64,000 nucleotides of DNA from assembly GCF_003391135.1 (NCBI RefSeq), contig NZ_CP031455.1, forward strand, positions 6,680,001 through 6,744,000. The letters are read 5' to 3'. This document shows, one piece after another, positions 33,152-42,013 of this stretch. Each line of letters begins with the position of its first letter. The first letter of the stretch is position 1. The DNA comes from Streptoverticillium olivoreticuli subsp. olivoreticuli (GTDB lineage Bacteria > Actinomycetota > Actinomycetes > Streptomycetales > Streptomycetaceae). A program made the position numbers and the translations under genes. Below the pieces are notes generated by a model. It had not been told where the DNA came from. It did not search any database and saw nothing but the letters and a program-made list of their open reading frames with translations.

Positions 33152-33823
33152 TCAACGGCACAGCGGCGCGCGGTGGCAGACGTAGGCCAGCGTGCCCAGC
33201 AGCAGCCGCGCCTGCGGTGGCCGGCCCGCCGTGTCGAGGGTCGGCGGGCGCAGCCAGCGCATCGGGCCGAGGCCCGAAAGGTCGGAGGGCGGCGCGGTGA
33301 TGTGGTCGCCCGGACCGAGGCAGCGGAGGTCGAGACGGGCGTCGTCCCAGCCCATGCGGTAGAGGAGCTGGGGGAGTTCGGCGGCGGCGCCGGGCGCGAC
33401 GAAGAACAGGGCCCGCCCGTGCGGCGTGAGGGCCACCGGGCCGAGCGGCAGCCCCATGCGCTCCAGCCGGGCGAGGGCGTGCCGCCCGGCCGTCCCGTCG
33501 ATCTCCAGCACGTCGAACGAGCGGCCCACGGGCAGCAGCACTGCGGCCCCCGGCACCTCGGCCCACGCGGCCGCCGCGGCGGCCAGGGTGGCGCCCGCCG
33601 GGACGGGCGGGGCGAAGGAGAGCGGATGGGCGCCGGGGTCGGGGCAGTCGGCGGCGCCGCAGGAGCAGGCCACGCGCCCGCTGCGGGAGGCGCGGGCGCC
33701 GGGGACCACGTCCCATCCCCACAGGCCGGTGTACTCCGCCACCGTCGTCACGGTCTCGGACGCGCGTCCGCGGCGCCGAGAGCTCGAGCGCAGGTCCCGG
33801 ATGCCGCCGATAGTGAAGCCCAT
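33152..33823 (-). CDS. Stand-alone bifunctional primase/polymerase-like domain protein
   Basis: A 223-residue protein that matches the N-terminal primase-polymerase (archaeo-eukaryotic primase-like) domain of actinobacterial proteins. Visible are the YTGLWGWDVVPGARA start, a Cys-rich element (CSCGAADCPDPGAHPL, possible zinc site), the acidic FDVLEIDG stretch and GDHITAPPSD. No helicase domain or neighbouring replication gene accompanies it. The ATG has GGAGGGGGC upstream. It is conserved at this chromosomal position in Streptomyces as I recall it; its function is unknown, with DNA repair priming one guess. Confidence 0.82.
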   Translation of the reverse strand: MGFTIGGIRDLRSSSRRRGRASETVTTVAEYTGLWGWDVVPGARASRSGRVACSCGAADCPDPGAHPLSFAPPVPAGATLAAAAAAWAEVPGAAVLLPVGRSFDVLEIDGTAGRHALARLERMGLPLGPVALTPHGRALFFVAPGAAAELPQLLYRMGWDDARLDLRCLGPGDHITAPPSDLSGLGPMRWLRPPTLDTAGRPPQARLLLGTLAYVCHRAPLCR

Positions 33824-34272
33824 GCCCCCTCCAACGGGTCGTGCTCGCCGATGGTTACGACTCGGAGTGTCTCGAACACGGACGGTCGCCGAGTCCCTCC
33901 ATGGCGGCGTGGCGGTGTGCGGCCCGGGGTGCGCCGCCGTGCGTGCGCCGTGGCGCGCATCGGTCCGACCCGCCCCTGATCGGTATGTGTCAAGTCAATC
34001 GCGTAGAGGTGCGGTTGAGTTCATTCCTTGGGGTGGCGAATGGTGGCGTTTCCTGGACTGCCCTCGCGTGATCAGTGATCGTAGGATTACTTTCGGTGCA
34101 CGGACCTCGGAGATGCACCCGCCGACTCGGATATGTCGGAGGCACGGCCCGTATCGCCGCCCGGCCGATCACCCCCGGCCGGGGTGGAGCATCGCCGGAC
34201 AGGCGGCCGCAGTGGGCGGCAAGCTGTTTGCGGTTCACGCACAGATGCAGAGTTCGGGATGGGGGCTTCCAG
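33824..34272. other. Gap between the primase-like gene and nsdA
   Basis: A 449-nt divergent intergenic region. The part around 33985-34090 is AT-richer and probably holds both promoters: minus-strand TTGACT/TTGACA-like hexamers near 33990-34005 and a plus-strand TAGGAT at 34082-34087 as a possible nsdA -10, giving a leader of ~180 nt. The remaining ~180 nt before nsdA has no recognisable gene, although a GTG-initiated read-through frame is open. Confidence 0.4.
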
Positions 34273-35784
34273 GTGGGCGGCAACGGCAGCGGGACCGATG
34301 GTGCCGAGAAGGCTGAGAAGGCCGGGTCCGACCGGGCCGAGAAGCGTCCCAACGAGCAGTTGGGCTCCTGGTTCCTGCGCAGCGGCTGGTCCAAGGGCGA
34401 GCTGGCGCGGCAGGTCAACCGCAGGGCGCGGCAGTTGGGCGCCCACCACATCAGCACGGACACCTCGCGGGTGCGCCGCTGGCTCGACGGCGAGCAGCCG
34501 CGCGAGCCGATCCCCAAGATCCTCTCCGAGCTGTTCTCCGAGCGCTTCGGCTGCGTCGTCGGCATCGAGGACATCGGACTGCGGGCCGCGCACCAGTCGC
34601 CGTCCGTCTCCGGGGTCGACCTGCCCTGGGCCGGCCCGCAGACCGTCGAGTTGATCAGCGAGTTCTCCCGCAGCGACCTGATGCTGGCCCGGCGCGGCTT
34701 CCTCGGTGCCTCGCTCGCCCTCTCGGCGGGCCCGGCGCTGATCGAGCCGATGCAGCGCTGGCTCACGCCCGGCCCCGTCGGCCGGGATCTCCACGGCGCG
34801 GCCGACCGCTCCCCGCGCGCGTCCCGGCTCTCCGCGCCCGAGCTGGATCTGCTGGAGTCCACGACCGTGATGTTCCGGCAGTGGGACGCCCAGTGCGGTG
34901 GCGGGCTCCGCCGCAAGGCCGTGGTCGGGCAGCTCCACGAGGTCACCGACCTGCTCCAGGAGCCCCAGCCGGAGGCCACCTCCAAGCGGCTCTTCAAGGC
35001 CGCCGCCGAACTGGCCCAGCTGGCGGGCTGGATGAGCTACGACATCGGCCTCCACCCCACCGCGCAGAAGTATTTCGTGCTGGCCCTGCACGCCGCCAAG
35101 GAGGCCGGCGACCGCCCCCTCGGGTCGTACATCCTCTCCAGCATGGGCCGCCAGATGATCCACCTCGACCGGCCCGACGACGCCCTGGAGCTCATCCACC
35201 TCGGGCAGTACGGCTCGCGGGAGACCGCCACCGCGCGCACCCAGGCGATGCTCTACGCGGTGGAGGCCCGGGCGTACGCCAACATGGGCCAGCCCGCCAA
35301 GTGCAAGCGCGCGGTCAATATGGCGGAGGACTGCTTCGCCGACTGCGGCTCCGGTGACGACGACCCCGACTGGATCCGCTTCTTCTCCGAGGCGGAGCTC
35401 AACGCCGAGAACGCCCACTCCTATCGGGACCTCGCCTATGTGGCGGGCCGCAGCCCCACCTACGCCTCGCTCGCCCGGCCCAAGATGGAGCGGGCGGTCG
35501 AGCTCTTCGAGCAGGACGGCGACCACCACAGGTCGTATGCACTCAACCTCATCGGCATGGCCACCGTGCACCTGATGCAGCGCGAGCCGGAGCAGGCCAC
35601 CGTCCTGGCCGGCAAGGCCCTGAAGATCGCCAAGCAGGTGCGCTCGGAGCGGGTCAACAACCGCCTGCGCAAGACCGTGGGCACCGCCGCCCGCGACTTC
35701 GGCCAGGTGCACGAGGTCGTCGCCCTCACCGAGCAACTGGGCATCCACCTGCCGGAATCCGCGGAGGCCGTGCAAGCGGTCTGA
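34273..35784 (+). CDS. nsdA: NsdA, negative regulator of sporulation and antibiotic production
   Basis: A 503-residue protein highly similar to NsdA, loss of which raises antibiotic output and sporulation in S. coelicolor. The N-terminal ~100 residues resemble an XRE-type segment (SGWSKGELARQVNRRARQLG and HISTDTSRVRRWLDGEQPREP), followed by a hydrophobic SLALSAGPALI stretch and a helical TPR-like C-terminal half (~210-490). Start GTG 34273, preceded by GGGGG; the frame is open upstream without conservation. It is presumed cytoplasmic; its mechanism is not established. Confidence 0.92.
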   Translation: MGGNGSGTDGAEKAEKAGSDRAEKRPNEQLGSWFLRSGWSKGELARQVNRRARQLGAHHISTDTSRVRRWLDGEQPREPIPKILSELFSERFGCVVGIEDIGLRAAHQSPSVSGVDLPWAGPQTVELISEFSRSDLMLARRGFLGASLALSAGPALIEPMQRWLTPGPVGRDLHGAADRSPRASRLSAPELDLLESTTVMFRQWDAQCGGGLRRKAVVGQLHEVTDLLQEPQPEATSKRLFKAAAELAQLAGWMSYDIGLHPTAQKYFVLALHAAKEAGDRPLGSYILSSMGRQMIHLDRPDDALELIHLGQYGSRETATARTQAMLYAVEARAYANMGQPAKCKRAVNMAEDCFADCGSGDDDPDWIRFFSEAELNAENAHSYRDLAYVAGRSPTYASLARPKMERAVELFEQDGDHHRSYALNLIGMATVHLMQREPEQATVLAGKALKIAKQVRSERVNNRLRKTVGTAARDFGQVHEVVALTEQLGIHLPESAEAVQAV

Positions 35785-36110
35785 TCCCGGCCGACCCCAT
35801 CACGTCCCTCCGACCCCCCGACCCCGACCGCGGCGACCCTCCCGTACAGCCCGACTCGGCTCCCCCACGCCAGGTCCGACCGGATGGTCGCCGCGGCCGG
35901 TCCGAGCACCCCATGGACCGCCGCGGCAGAGCAACGCAACGTCGAGGGCCGGTCACCGCAGTTCATCGGGGTGTAACACCTATGACGCCATCGTCATCCC
36001 GGTGAAACAACCGGCCCCACCGGCTGAAACCGCGCTGCGTCAACCTCTTGGCGAAACCCGGCCCGCTGAAAACCCGCCCGTACGGGCCGCCGCTTTCGAG
36101 GAGACGTCGC
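35785..36110 (+). promoter_or_regulatory. amtB upstream control region with GlnR-like half sites
   Basis: A 326-nt gap. Known: amtB-glnK-glnD is activated by GlnR under nitrogen limitation in Streptomyces. GlnR boxes combine GTnAC and GAAAC half-sites at 11-bp steps. Here GAAAC occurs at 36004-36008 and 36026-36030 (22 bp apart) and again at 36053-36057. GTAAC lies at 35973-35977 (followed 11 bp later by GACGC) and GTCAC at 35952-35956. No single box fits perfectly. Confidence 0.5.
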
Positions 36111-37424
36111 GTGAATGGCGCAGATACCGCATTCGTATTGATCAGTGCCGCGCTCGTGATGCTGATGACACCGGGCCTGGCCTTCTTCTACGGCGGCATG
36201 GTGCGGGTCAAGAGCGCGCTCAACATGCTGATGATGTCGTTCATCTCGCTCGGCATCGTCACCGTGCTGTGGGTGCTCTACGGCTACTCGCTCGCCTTCG
36301 GTGACGATCTCGGTGCCGGACTGCTCGGCAACTTCGACCACATCGGCCTCAAGGGCATCAGCCCGGAGACGCTGACCGCGAAGGACGGCATTCCCGTCTT
36401 CGCCTTCGCCCTCTTCCAGCTGATGTTCGCCGTGATCACCCCCGCCCTGATGAGCGGGGCGCTCGCCGACCGCGTGAAATTCAGCGCCTGGGCCCTGTTC
36501 ATCACGCTCTGGGTGACGATCGTCTACTTCCCCGTCGCCCACTGGGTCTGGCAGCCCGAGGGCTGGCTCTTCAAGCTGAAGGTGATCGACTTCGCGGGCG
36601 GCACCGCCGTCCACATCAACGCGGGCATCGGCGCCCTCGCCGCGGTGCTCGTCGTCGGCAAGCGCATCGGCTTCAAGAAGGACCCCATGCGCCCGCACAG
36701 CCTGCCGCTGGTGATGCTCGGCGCGGGCCTGCTGTGGTTCGGCTGGTTCGGTTTCAACGCGGGCTCGGCGCTCGCCGCCAACGGCACGGCGGCCAACATG
36801 GCGCTCAACACCCAGGTGGCGACGGGCGCCGCGATGCTCGGCTGGCTCGCCTACGAGCGCATCCGGCACGGCGCGTTCACCACCCTCGGCGCGGCCTCCG
36901 GCGCCGTCGCAGGACTCGTCGCCATCACCCCCTCCGGCGCCGCCGTCAACGCCTTCGGCGCGCTCCTCATCGGCGTGGTCGCCGGCGCCGTCTGCTCCTG
37001 GGCGGTGGCGCTGAAGTTCAAGCTCGGCTTCGACGACTCGCTCGACGTGGTCGGCGTCCACCTCGTCGGCGGCGTCATCGGCACCCTGCTCGTCGGGCTC
37101 CTCGCCACCGGCGGCATCGGCGGCGCCACCCAGCTCGGCCGGCAGGCCGTCGGCGCCTTCGCGGTGCTCGGCTACTCCTTCACCGTCTCCTGGGTCCTGG
37201 CCAAGCTCGTCGACAGGCTCATCGGCTTCCGGGCCGCCGAGGACGACGAACTGGGCGGCATCGACCAGGCGTTCCACGCCGAGACCGCCTACGACTTCAG
37301 CGCGGTCGGCGGCGTCTCGACGGTCACCCGGGCCGTCGCGCACACTCCCTCGGAGGCCGGACCCGCCGCGTCCGACAACACGCCGGACAACGGCACGGCA
37401 CAGCACAAGAAGGTGGACGCATGA
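36111..37424 (+). CDS. amtB: Ammonium transporter AmtB
   Basis: A 437-residue Amt/Rh channel with about 11 helices. Typical are TPGLAFFYGGMVR (~20-32), the pore region DFAGGTAVHINAG (~161-173) with the first pore His, and the second pore-His segment DVVGVHLVGGVIG. It conducts ammonia/ammonium and is blocked by the PII protein encoded next. GTG 36111 has GAGGAG upstream. The stop overlaps the glnK start (ATGA), giving tight coupling. Confidence 0.96.
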   Translation: MNGADTAFVLISAALVMLMTPGLAFFYGGMVRVKSALNMLMMSFISLGIVTVLWVLYGYSLAFGDDLGAGLLGNFDHIGLKGISPETLTAKDGIPVFAFALFQLMFAVITPALMSGALADRVKFSAWALFITLWVTIVYFPVAHWVWQPEGWLFKLKVIDFAGGTAVHINAGIGALAAVLVVGKRIGFKKDPMRPHSLPLVMLGAGLLWFGWFGFNAGSALAANGTAANMALNTQVATGAAMLGWLAYERIRHGAFTTLGAASGAVAGLVAITPSGAAVNAFGALLIGVVAGAVCSWAVALKFKLGFDDSLDVVGVHLVGGVIGTLLVGLLATGGIGGATQLGRQAVGAFAVLGYSFTVSWVLAKLVDRLIGFRAAEDDELGGIDQAFHAETAYDFSAVGGVSTVTRAVAHTPSEAGPAASDNTPDNGTAQHKKVDA

Positions 37425-37768
37425 AGCTCATCACCGCGGTCGTCAAGCCGCACATGGTCGACGAGATCAAGGCGGCGCTGCGGAGCTTCGGCGTGCGCGG
37501 CATGACCGTCAGCGAGGCCAGCGGTTCCGGCCGGCAGCGGGGGCACACCGAGGTCTACCGCGGCGCCGAGTACACCGTCGACCTCGTCCCCAAGATCCGG
37601 ATAGAGATCCTCGCCGAGGACGCCGACACCGACAACGTGGTCGACATCATCGTGAAGACGGCCCGCTCGGGCGACACCGGCAAGATCGGCGACGGCAAGG
37701 TGTGGGTCGTCCCGGTCGAGGACGTCGTCCGCGTGCGGACCGGCGAGCGCGGACCCGACGCCCTGTAG
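37421..37768 (+). CDS. glnK: Nitrogen regulatory PII protein GlnK
   Basis: A PII protein (115 aa; MKLITAVVKPHMVDEIKAAL...). The T-loop EVYRGAEY carries Tyr51, which in Streptomyces is adenylylated rather than uridylylated by GlnD. The second signature TGKIGDGKVWVVPVEDVVRVRTGE is present. It overlaps amtB by 4 nt and is followed 38 nt later by its modifying enzyme, giving the complete actinobacterial nitrogen-sensing operon. Confidence 0.97.
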   Translation: MKLITAVVKPHMVDEIKAALRSFGVRGMTVSEASGSGRQRGHTEVYRGAEYTVDLVPKIRIEILAEDADTDNVVDIIVKTARSGDTGKIGDGKVWVVPVEDVVRVRTGERGPDAL

Positions 37769-37806
37769 TGGCGCCCCCTCCCAGAGCACTCTCAAGGAGT
37801 CCTGAC

Positions 37807-40221
37807 GTGACGGACACCGGTTCCCCGGCGACCGGCCCGGAACCCGGCGGCTACGCGGCGGCCCGGCTGCACCTCCTGCACCAGGGGAGGGCGGCCGGGC
37901 CGCCGCGCCGCGCCGCCCTCGCCCGGCTCACCGACCAGTGGCTGGGGGCCCTGCTGGGCGAGACGCAGGGCGTGGCGCTCGTGGCCGTCGGCGGCTACGG
38001 CCGCGGCGAGCTGTCCCCCCGCAGCGACCTCGACGTCCTACTGCTGCACGACGGTTCCGCGGACCTCTCGAAGATCGCGGCGATCGCCGACCGCGTCTGG
38101 TACCCCGTATGGGACATGGGCCTCGCGCTCGACCACTCCGTGCGCACCCCGGTCGAGGCCCGCCGGACCGCCGCCGCCGACCTCAAGGTCCACCTCGGGC
38201 TCCTCGACGCCCGCCACCTCGGCGGCGACGAGCGGCTCACGGCCGGGCTCCGCGCCACCGCCTACGCCGACTGGCGGGCCCAGGCCCCGGCCCGGCTGCC
38301 GGAGCTGCGCGAGCTCGGCGAGGAACGGGCCAGGCACCAGGGCGAGTTGCGGTTCCTGCTGGAACCCGACCTCAAGGAGGCGCGCGGCGGCCTCCGGGAC
38401 GCCACCGCCCTGCGCGCGGTGGCGGCCTCCTGGCTGGCCGACGCGCCCCGCGAGGGCCTGGAGAGCGCCCGCGCCCTGCTGCTCGACACCCGCGACGCCC
38501 TGCACCTGGTCACCGGCCGGGCCACCGACCGGCTGGCCCTCCAGGAGCAGGACCAAGTGGCCACCGCCGTCGGCCTCCCCGACGCCGACACCCTGCTGCG
38601 CGAGGTCTACGAGGCCGCCCGCACCGTCTCCTACGCCGCCGACGTCACCTGGCGCGAGGTCGGGCGCGTGCTGCGCGCCCGCTCCGCGCGGCCCCGCCTG
38701 CGGCGCATCCTCGGCGGGCGCGGCGGCCGCGGCGGGTTCGTGGAACCGGAGCGCCTGCCGCTGGCCGAGGGCGTCGTCGAGCAGGACGGCGAGGCGGTCC
38801 TCGCCCGTACGGCACGGCCCGAGCGCGACCCCGTCCTGCCGCTGCGCGCCGCGGCCGCCGCGGCACAGGCGGGGCTGCCGCTTTCCCCGCACGCCGTGCG
38901 GCGGCTGGCCGCCACCGCGGCCCCCCTGCCCGTGCCCTGGCCCGACGAGGCGCGCGAGGCGCTGATCACCCTCCTCGGGGCGGGCGCTCCCACCGTCGAG
39001 GTCTGGGAGGCCCTTGAAGCGGAAGGGATCATTTCGCGGCTGCTGCCCGAGTGGCGGCACGTGCGCTGCCGCCCGCAGCGCAACGCCGTGCACCGCTGGA
39101 CCGTTGACCGCCACCTGATCGAGACGGCCGTCCGGGCCGCCGCCCGTGCGCGCGACGTCGGCAGGCCCGACCTGCTCCTCCTCGCCGCCCTGCTGCACGA
39201 CATCGGCAAGGGCCTCCCGGGCGACCACTCGGTGGTGGGGGAGACCCTCACCCGGGACATCGCCGCCCGGCTCGGCTTCGGCCCGGAGGACACCGAGACC
39301 CTCGCCACGCTCGTACGCCACCACCTGCTGCTCGTCGAGACCGCCACCCGGCGCGACCTGGGCGACCCGGCGACGGTCCGCACGGTCACCGACGCCGTCG
39401 TGCGCACCGAGACCCTGGAGCTGCTCCACGCCCTCACCGAGGCCGACGCCCTCGCCACCGGTCCCGCGGCCTGGAGCGCCTGGCGGGCCTCGCTGGTGGC
39501 CGGCCTCGTCCGCCGTGCCGCGGCCGCGCTCACGGGCGTCGCCGGATGCCGTACGGAACCGGAGCCGCCGGGAGCCGGGCACGAGCGCCTGGTGGCCGAG
39601 GCGCTGCGCACCGGGGGCCCCGTGCTGGAGCTGCGTGAGCGGCCGGACGGCGAGGAGCCCCGTGGCGCGACGGCCCCGGTCGGCGCCGAGCTGACCGTCG
39701 CCGTCCCCGAGCGTCCAGGAGTGCTGCCCGCCACCGCCGGTGTGCTCGCGCTGCACCGGCTGACCGTCCGCGCCGCGGACCTGCGGTCGGTCGACGGGGT
39801 GCTGCTGCTGCGCTGGCGGGTGGCCGCGGAGTTCGGCTCCCTGCCCGAGTCCGTACGACTGCGGAACGACCTGGTCCGCGCCCTGGAGGGCACCTTGGAC
39901 ATCGTCGGGCGGCTCGCGGAGCGGGAGGCGGCGTACGCCAGGCGGCGCCGGGGCGCGCACGCGCCGCCCCGGGTGACCGTGGCGGCCGGGGGCTCGCGCG
40001 ACGCGACGGTCCTGGAGGTACGGGCCCAGGACGCCCCCGGTCTGCTGCACCGCATCGGGCGGGCCCTGGAGGAGGCGGGGGTGTGGGTGCGCAGCGCACA
40101 CGTGAGCACGCTCGGGGCCAATGTGGTGGACGCGTTCTATGTGACCCGGGAGGACGGCGGGCCCTTGCCCGACGGCGAGGCGACGGCGGTGGCGGAGGCG
40201 GTGGAGGCGGCCTTGCGCTGA
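37807..40221 (+). CDS. glnD: PII nucleotidyl(adenylyl)transferase GlnD
   Basis: GlnD (804 aa) modifies and demodifies PII. The nucleotidyltransferase domain has GGYGRGELSPRSDLDVLLLHD (~61-81), the HD hydrolase domain has LLHDIGKG (His464-Asp465), and there are two C-terminal ACT domains (~640-800; VPERPGVLPATAG and AQDAPGLLHRIGRALEEAG). In Streptomyces it acts as an adenylyltransferase. GTG 37807 follows AAGGAG by 7 nt. Third gene of the amtB-glnK-glnD operon. Confidence 0.96.
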   Translation: MTDTGSPATGPEPGGYAAARLHLLHQGRAAGPPRRAALARLTDQWLGALLGETQGVALVAVGGYGRGELSPRSDLDVLLLHDGSADLSKIAAIADRVWYPVWDMGLALDHSVRTPVEARRTAAADLKVHLGLLDARHLGGDERLTAGLRATAYADWRAQAPARLPELRELGEERARHQGELRFLLEPDLKEARGGLRDATALRAVAASWLADAPREGLESARALLLDTRDALHLVTGRATDRLALQEQDQVATAVGLPDADTLLREVYEAARTVSYAADVTWREVGRVLRARSARPRLRRILGGRGGRGGFVEPERLPLAEGVVEQDGEAVLARTARPERDPVLPLRAAAAAAQAGLPLSPHAVRRLAATAAPLPVPWPDEAREALITLLGAGAPTVEVWEALEAEGIISRLLPEWRHVRCRPQRNAVHRWTVDRHLIETAVRAAARARDVGRPDLLLLAALLHDIGKGLPGDHSVVGETLTRDIAARLGFGPEDTETLATLVRHHLLLVETATRRDLGDPATVRTVTDAVVRTETLELLHALTEADALATGPAAWSAWRASLVAGLVRRAAAALTGVAGCRTEPEPPGAGHERLVAEALRTGGPVLELRERPDGEEPRGATAPVGAELTVAVPERPGVLPATAGVLALHRLTVRAADLRSVDGVLLLRWRVAAEFGSLPESVRLRNDLVRALEGTLDIVGRLAEREAAYARRRRGAHAPPRVTVAAGGSRDATVLEVRAQDAPGLLHRIGRALEEAGVWVRSAHVSTLGANVVDAFYVTREDGGPLPDGEATAVAEAVEAALR

Positions 40222-40393
40222 GCGAGAGCGTGACCCGCCCCCGCACGCGCGGGCGTTCCGGCCCCACCCGTCCCCGTCCGCCGGCGTCTGTTCCGTTTCG
40301 CCGGATCCGGTGGGCGAGGACACCCGGTCGGCGGGGCCAGATACTCTGGAGGGCGATTGACCCCGCCCCCGACCCCGAGGACCGACGAGCGCT

Positions 40394-41941
40394 GTGTTCG
40401 ATACTCTTTCCGACCGCTTGGCGGACGTATTCAAGAACCTCCGGAGCCGGGGCCGACTGTCCGAGGCGGACATCGACGCCACCGCCCGCGAGATCCGTAT
40501 CGCGCTGCTCGAGGCGGACGTGGCCCTGCCGGTCGTCCGCGCGTTCATCCGGCAGGTCAAGGAGCGGGCCAACGGCGCCGAGGTCTCCGCGGCGCTGAAC
40601 CCCGCCCAGCAGGTCATCAAGATCGTCAACGAGGAGCTCATCGGCATCCTCGGTGGCGAGACCCGCCGCCTGCGGTTCGCGAAGACCGGGCCGACCGTCA
40701 TCATGCTCGCCGGTCTCCAGGGTGCCGGTAAGACCACCCTCGCCGGAAAGCTCGGCTTCTGGCTCAAGGGCCAGGGCCACTCCCCGCTGCTCGTCGCCTG
40801 TGACCTCCAGCGCCCCAACGCCGTCAACCAGCTGTCCGTCGTCGCCGAGCGCGCGGGCGTCGCGGTCTACGCGCCGGAGCCGGGCAACGGCGTCGGCGAC
40901 CCGGTGCAGGTCGCCAAGGACTCGATCGAGTTCGCGAAGTCCAAGCAGTACGACGTCGTGGTCGTCGACACCGCCGGCCGCCTCGGCATCGACGCCGAGC
41001 TGATGCAGCAGGCCGCCGACATCCGCGACGCCGTCGGCCCCGACGAGGTGCTGTTCGTCGTCGACGCCATGATCGGTCAGGACGCGGTCAACACCGCCGA
41101 GGCCTTCCGCGACGGCGTCGGCTTCGACGGCGTGGTGCTCTCCAAGCTCGACGGCGACGCCCGCGGCGGTGCCGCCCTGTCGGTCGCGCACGTGACCGGC
41201 AAGCAGATCATGTTCGCCTCCAACGGCGAGAAGCTGGACGACTTCGACGCGTTCCACCCGGACCGCATGGCGTCCCGCATCCTCGGCATGGGCGACATGC
41301 TCAGCCTCATCGAGAAGGCCGAGCAGACCTTCAGCCAGGACGAGGCCGAGAAGATGGCGGCCAAGCTGGCGAAGGGGCCGAAGGAGTTCACGCTCGACGA
41401 CTTCCTGTCCCAGATGGAACAGGTCCGCAAGATGGGCTCCATCTCCAAGCTGCTCGGCATGCTGCCCGGCATGGGGCAGATCAAGGAGCAGATCAACAAC
41501 CTCGACGAGCGTGACGTCGACCGCACCGCCGCGATCATCAAGTCGATGACCCCGGCCGAGCGCCAGGACCCCACGATCATCAACGGCTCGCGCCGCGCCC
41601 GTATCGCCAAGGGCTCGGGCGTGGACGTCAGCGCGGTCAAGAACCTGGTGGAGCGCTTCTTCGAGGCCCGCAAGATGATGTCCCGCATGGCCCAGGGCGG
41701 CGGCATGCCGGGGATGCCGGGCATGCCGGGCATGGGTGGCGGTGCCTCCCGCAAGAAGAAGCAGATCAAGCAGGCCAAGGGCAAGCGCCAGAGCGGCAAC
41801 CCCATGAAGCGCAAGGCCGAGGAGCAGGCCGCGGCCGCGCGCCGCGAGCAGCAGGCGGCCAACCCGCTCGGCCTGCCCGCCGCGGGCCAGGAGCCGCAGA
41901 ACTTCGAACTCCCCGACGAGTTCAAGAAGTTCATGGGCTGA
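40394..41941 (+). CDS. ffh: Signal recognition particle protein Ffh
   Basis: Ffh/SRP54 (515 aa) binds 4.5S RNA and signal peptides. The N domain starts MFDTLSDRLADVFKNLRSRG. The G domain has GLQGAGKTTLAGKL, DTAGRLGID and SKLDGDARGG. The Met-rich M domain (~330-450) includes GMLPGMGQI and a glycine/methionine run, GGGMPGMPGMPGMGGG (~437-452). A -10-like TACTCT at 40342-40347 suggests its own promoter. It ends at a large palindromic terminator shared with the convergent methyltransferase. Confidence 0.97.
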   Translation: MFDTLSDRLADVFKNLRSRGRLSEADIDATAREIRIALLEADVALPVVRAFIRQVKERANGAEVSAALNPAQQVIKIVNEELIGILGGETRRLRFAKTGPTVIMLAGLQGAGKTTLAGKLGFWLKGQGHSPLLVACDLQRPNAVNQLSVVAERAGVAVYAPEPGNGVGDPVQVAKDSIEFAKSKQYDVVVVDTAGRLGIDAELMQQAADIRDAVGPDEVLFVVDAMIGQDAVNTAEAFRDGVGFDGVVLSKLDGDARGGAALSVAHVTGKQIMFASNGEKLDDFDAFHPDRMASRILGMGDMLSLIEKAEQTFSQDEAEKMAAKLAKGPKEFTLDDFLSQMEQVRKMGSISKLLGMLPGMGQIKEQINNLDERDVDRTAAIIKSMTPAERQDPTIINGSRRARIAKGSGVDVSAVKNLVERFFEARKMMSRMAQGGGMPGMPGMPGMGGGASRKKKQIKQAKGKRQSGNPMKRKAEEQAAAARREQQAANPLGLPAAGQEPQNFELPDEFKKFMG

Positions 41942-41954
41942 TCCCGTCGCACGG

Positions 41955-42002
41955 CACACGCAGTGGCCCCCTACGGTCGACCGTAGGGGGCCACTGCGTG
42001 TG
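41955..42002. terminator. 48-bp perfect palindrome, bidirectional terminator
   Basis: 41955-42002 is a perfect palindrome centred on GGTCGACC. It starts 14 nt after the ffh stop and ends 12 nt before the convergent methyltransferase stop, so it can terminate both transcripts. Confidence 0.8.
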
Positions 42003-42013
42003 TACGGGCCGGG

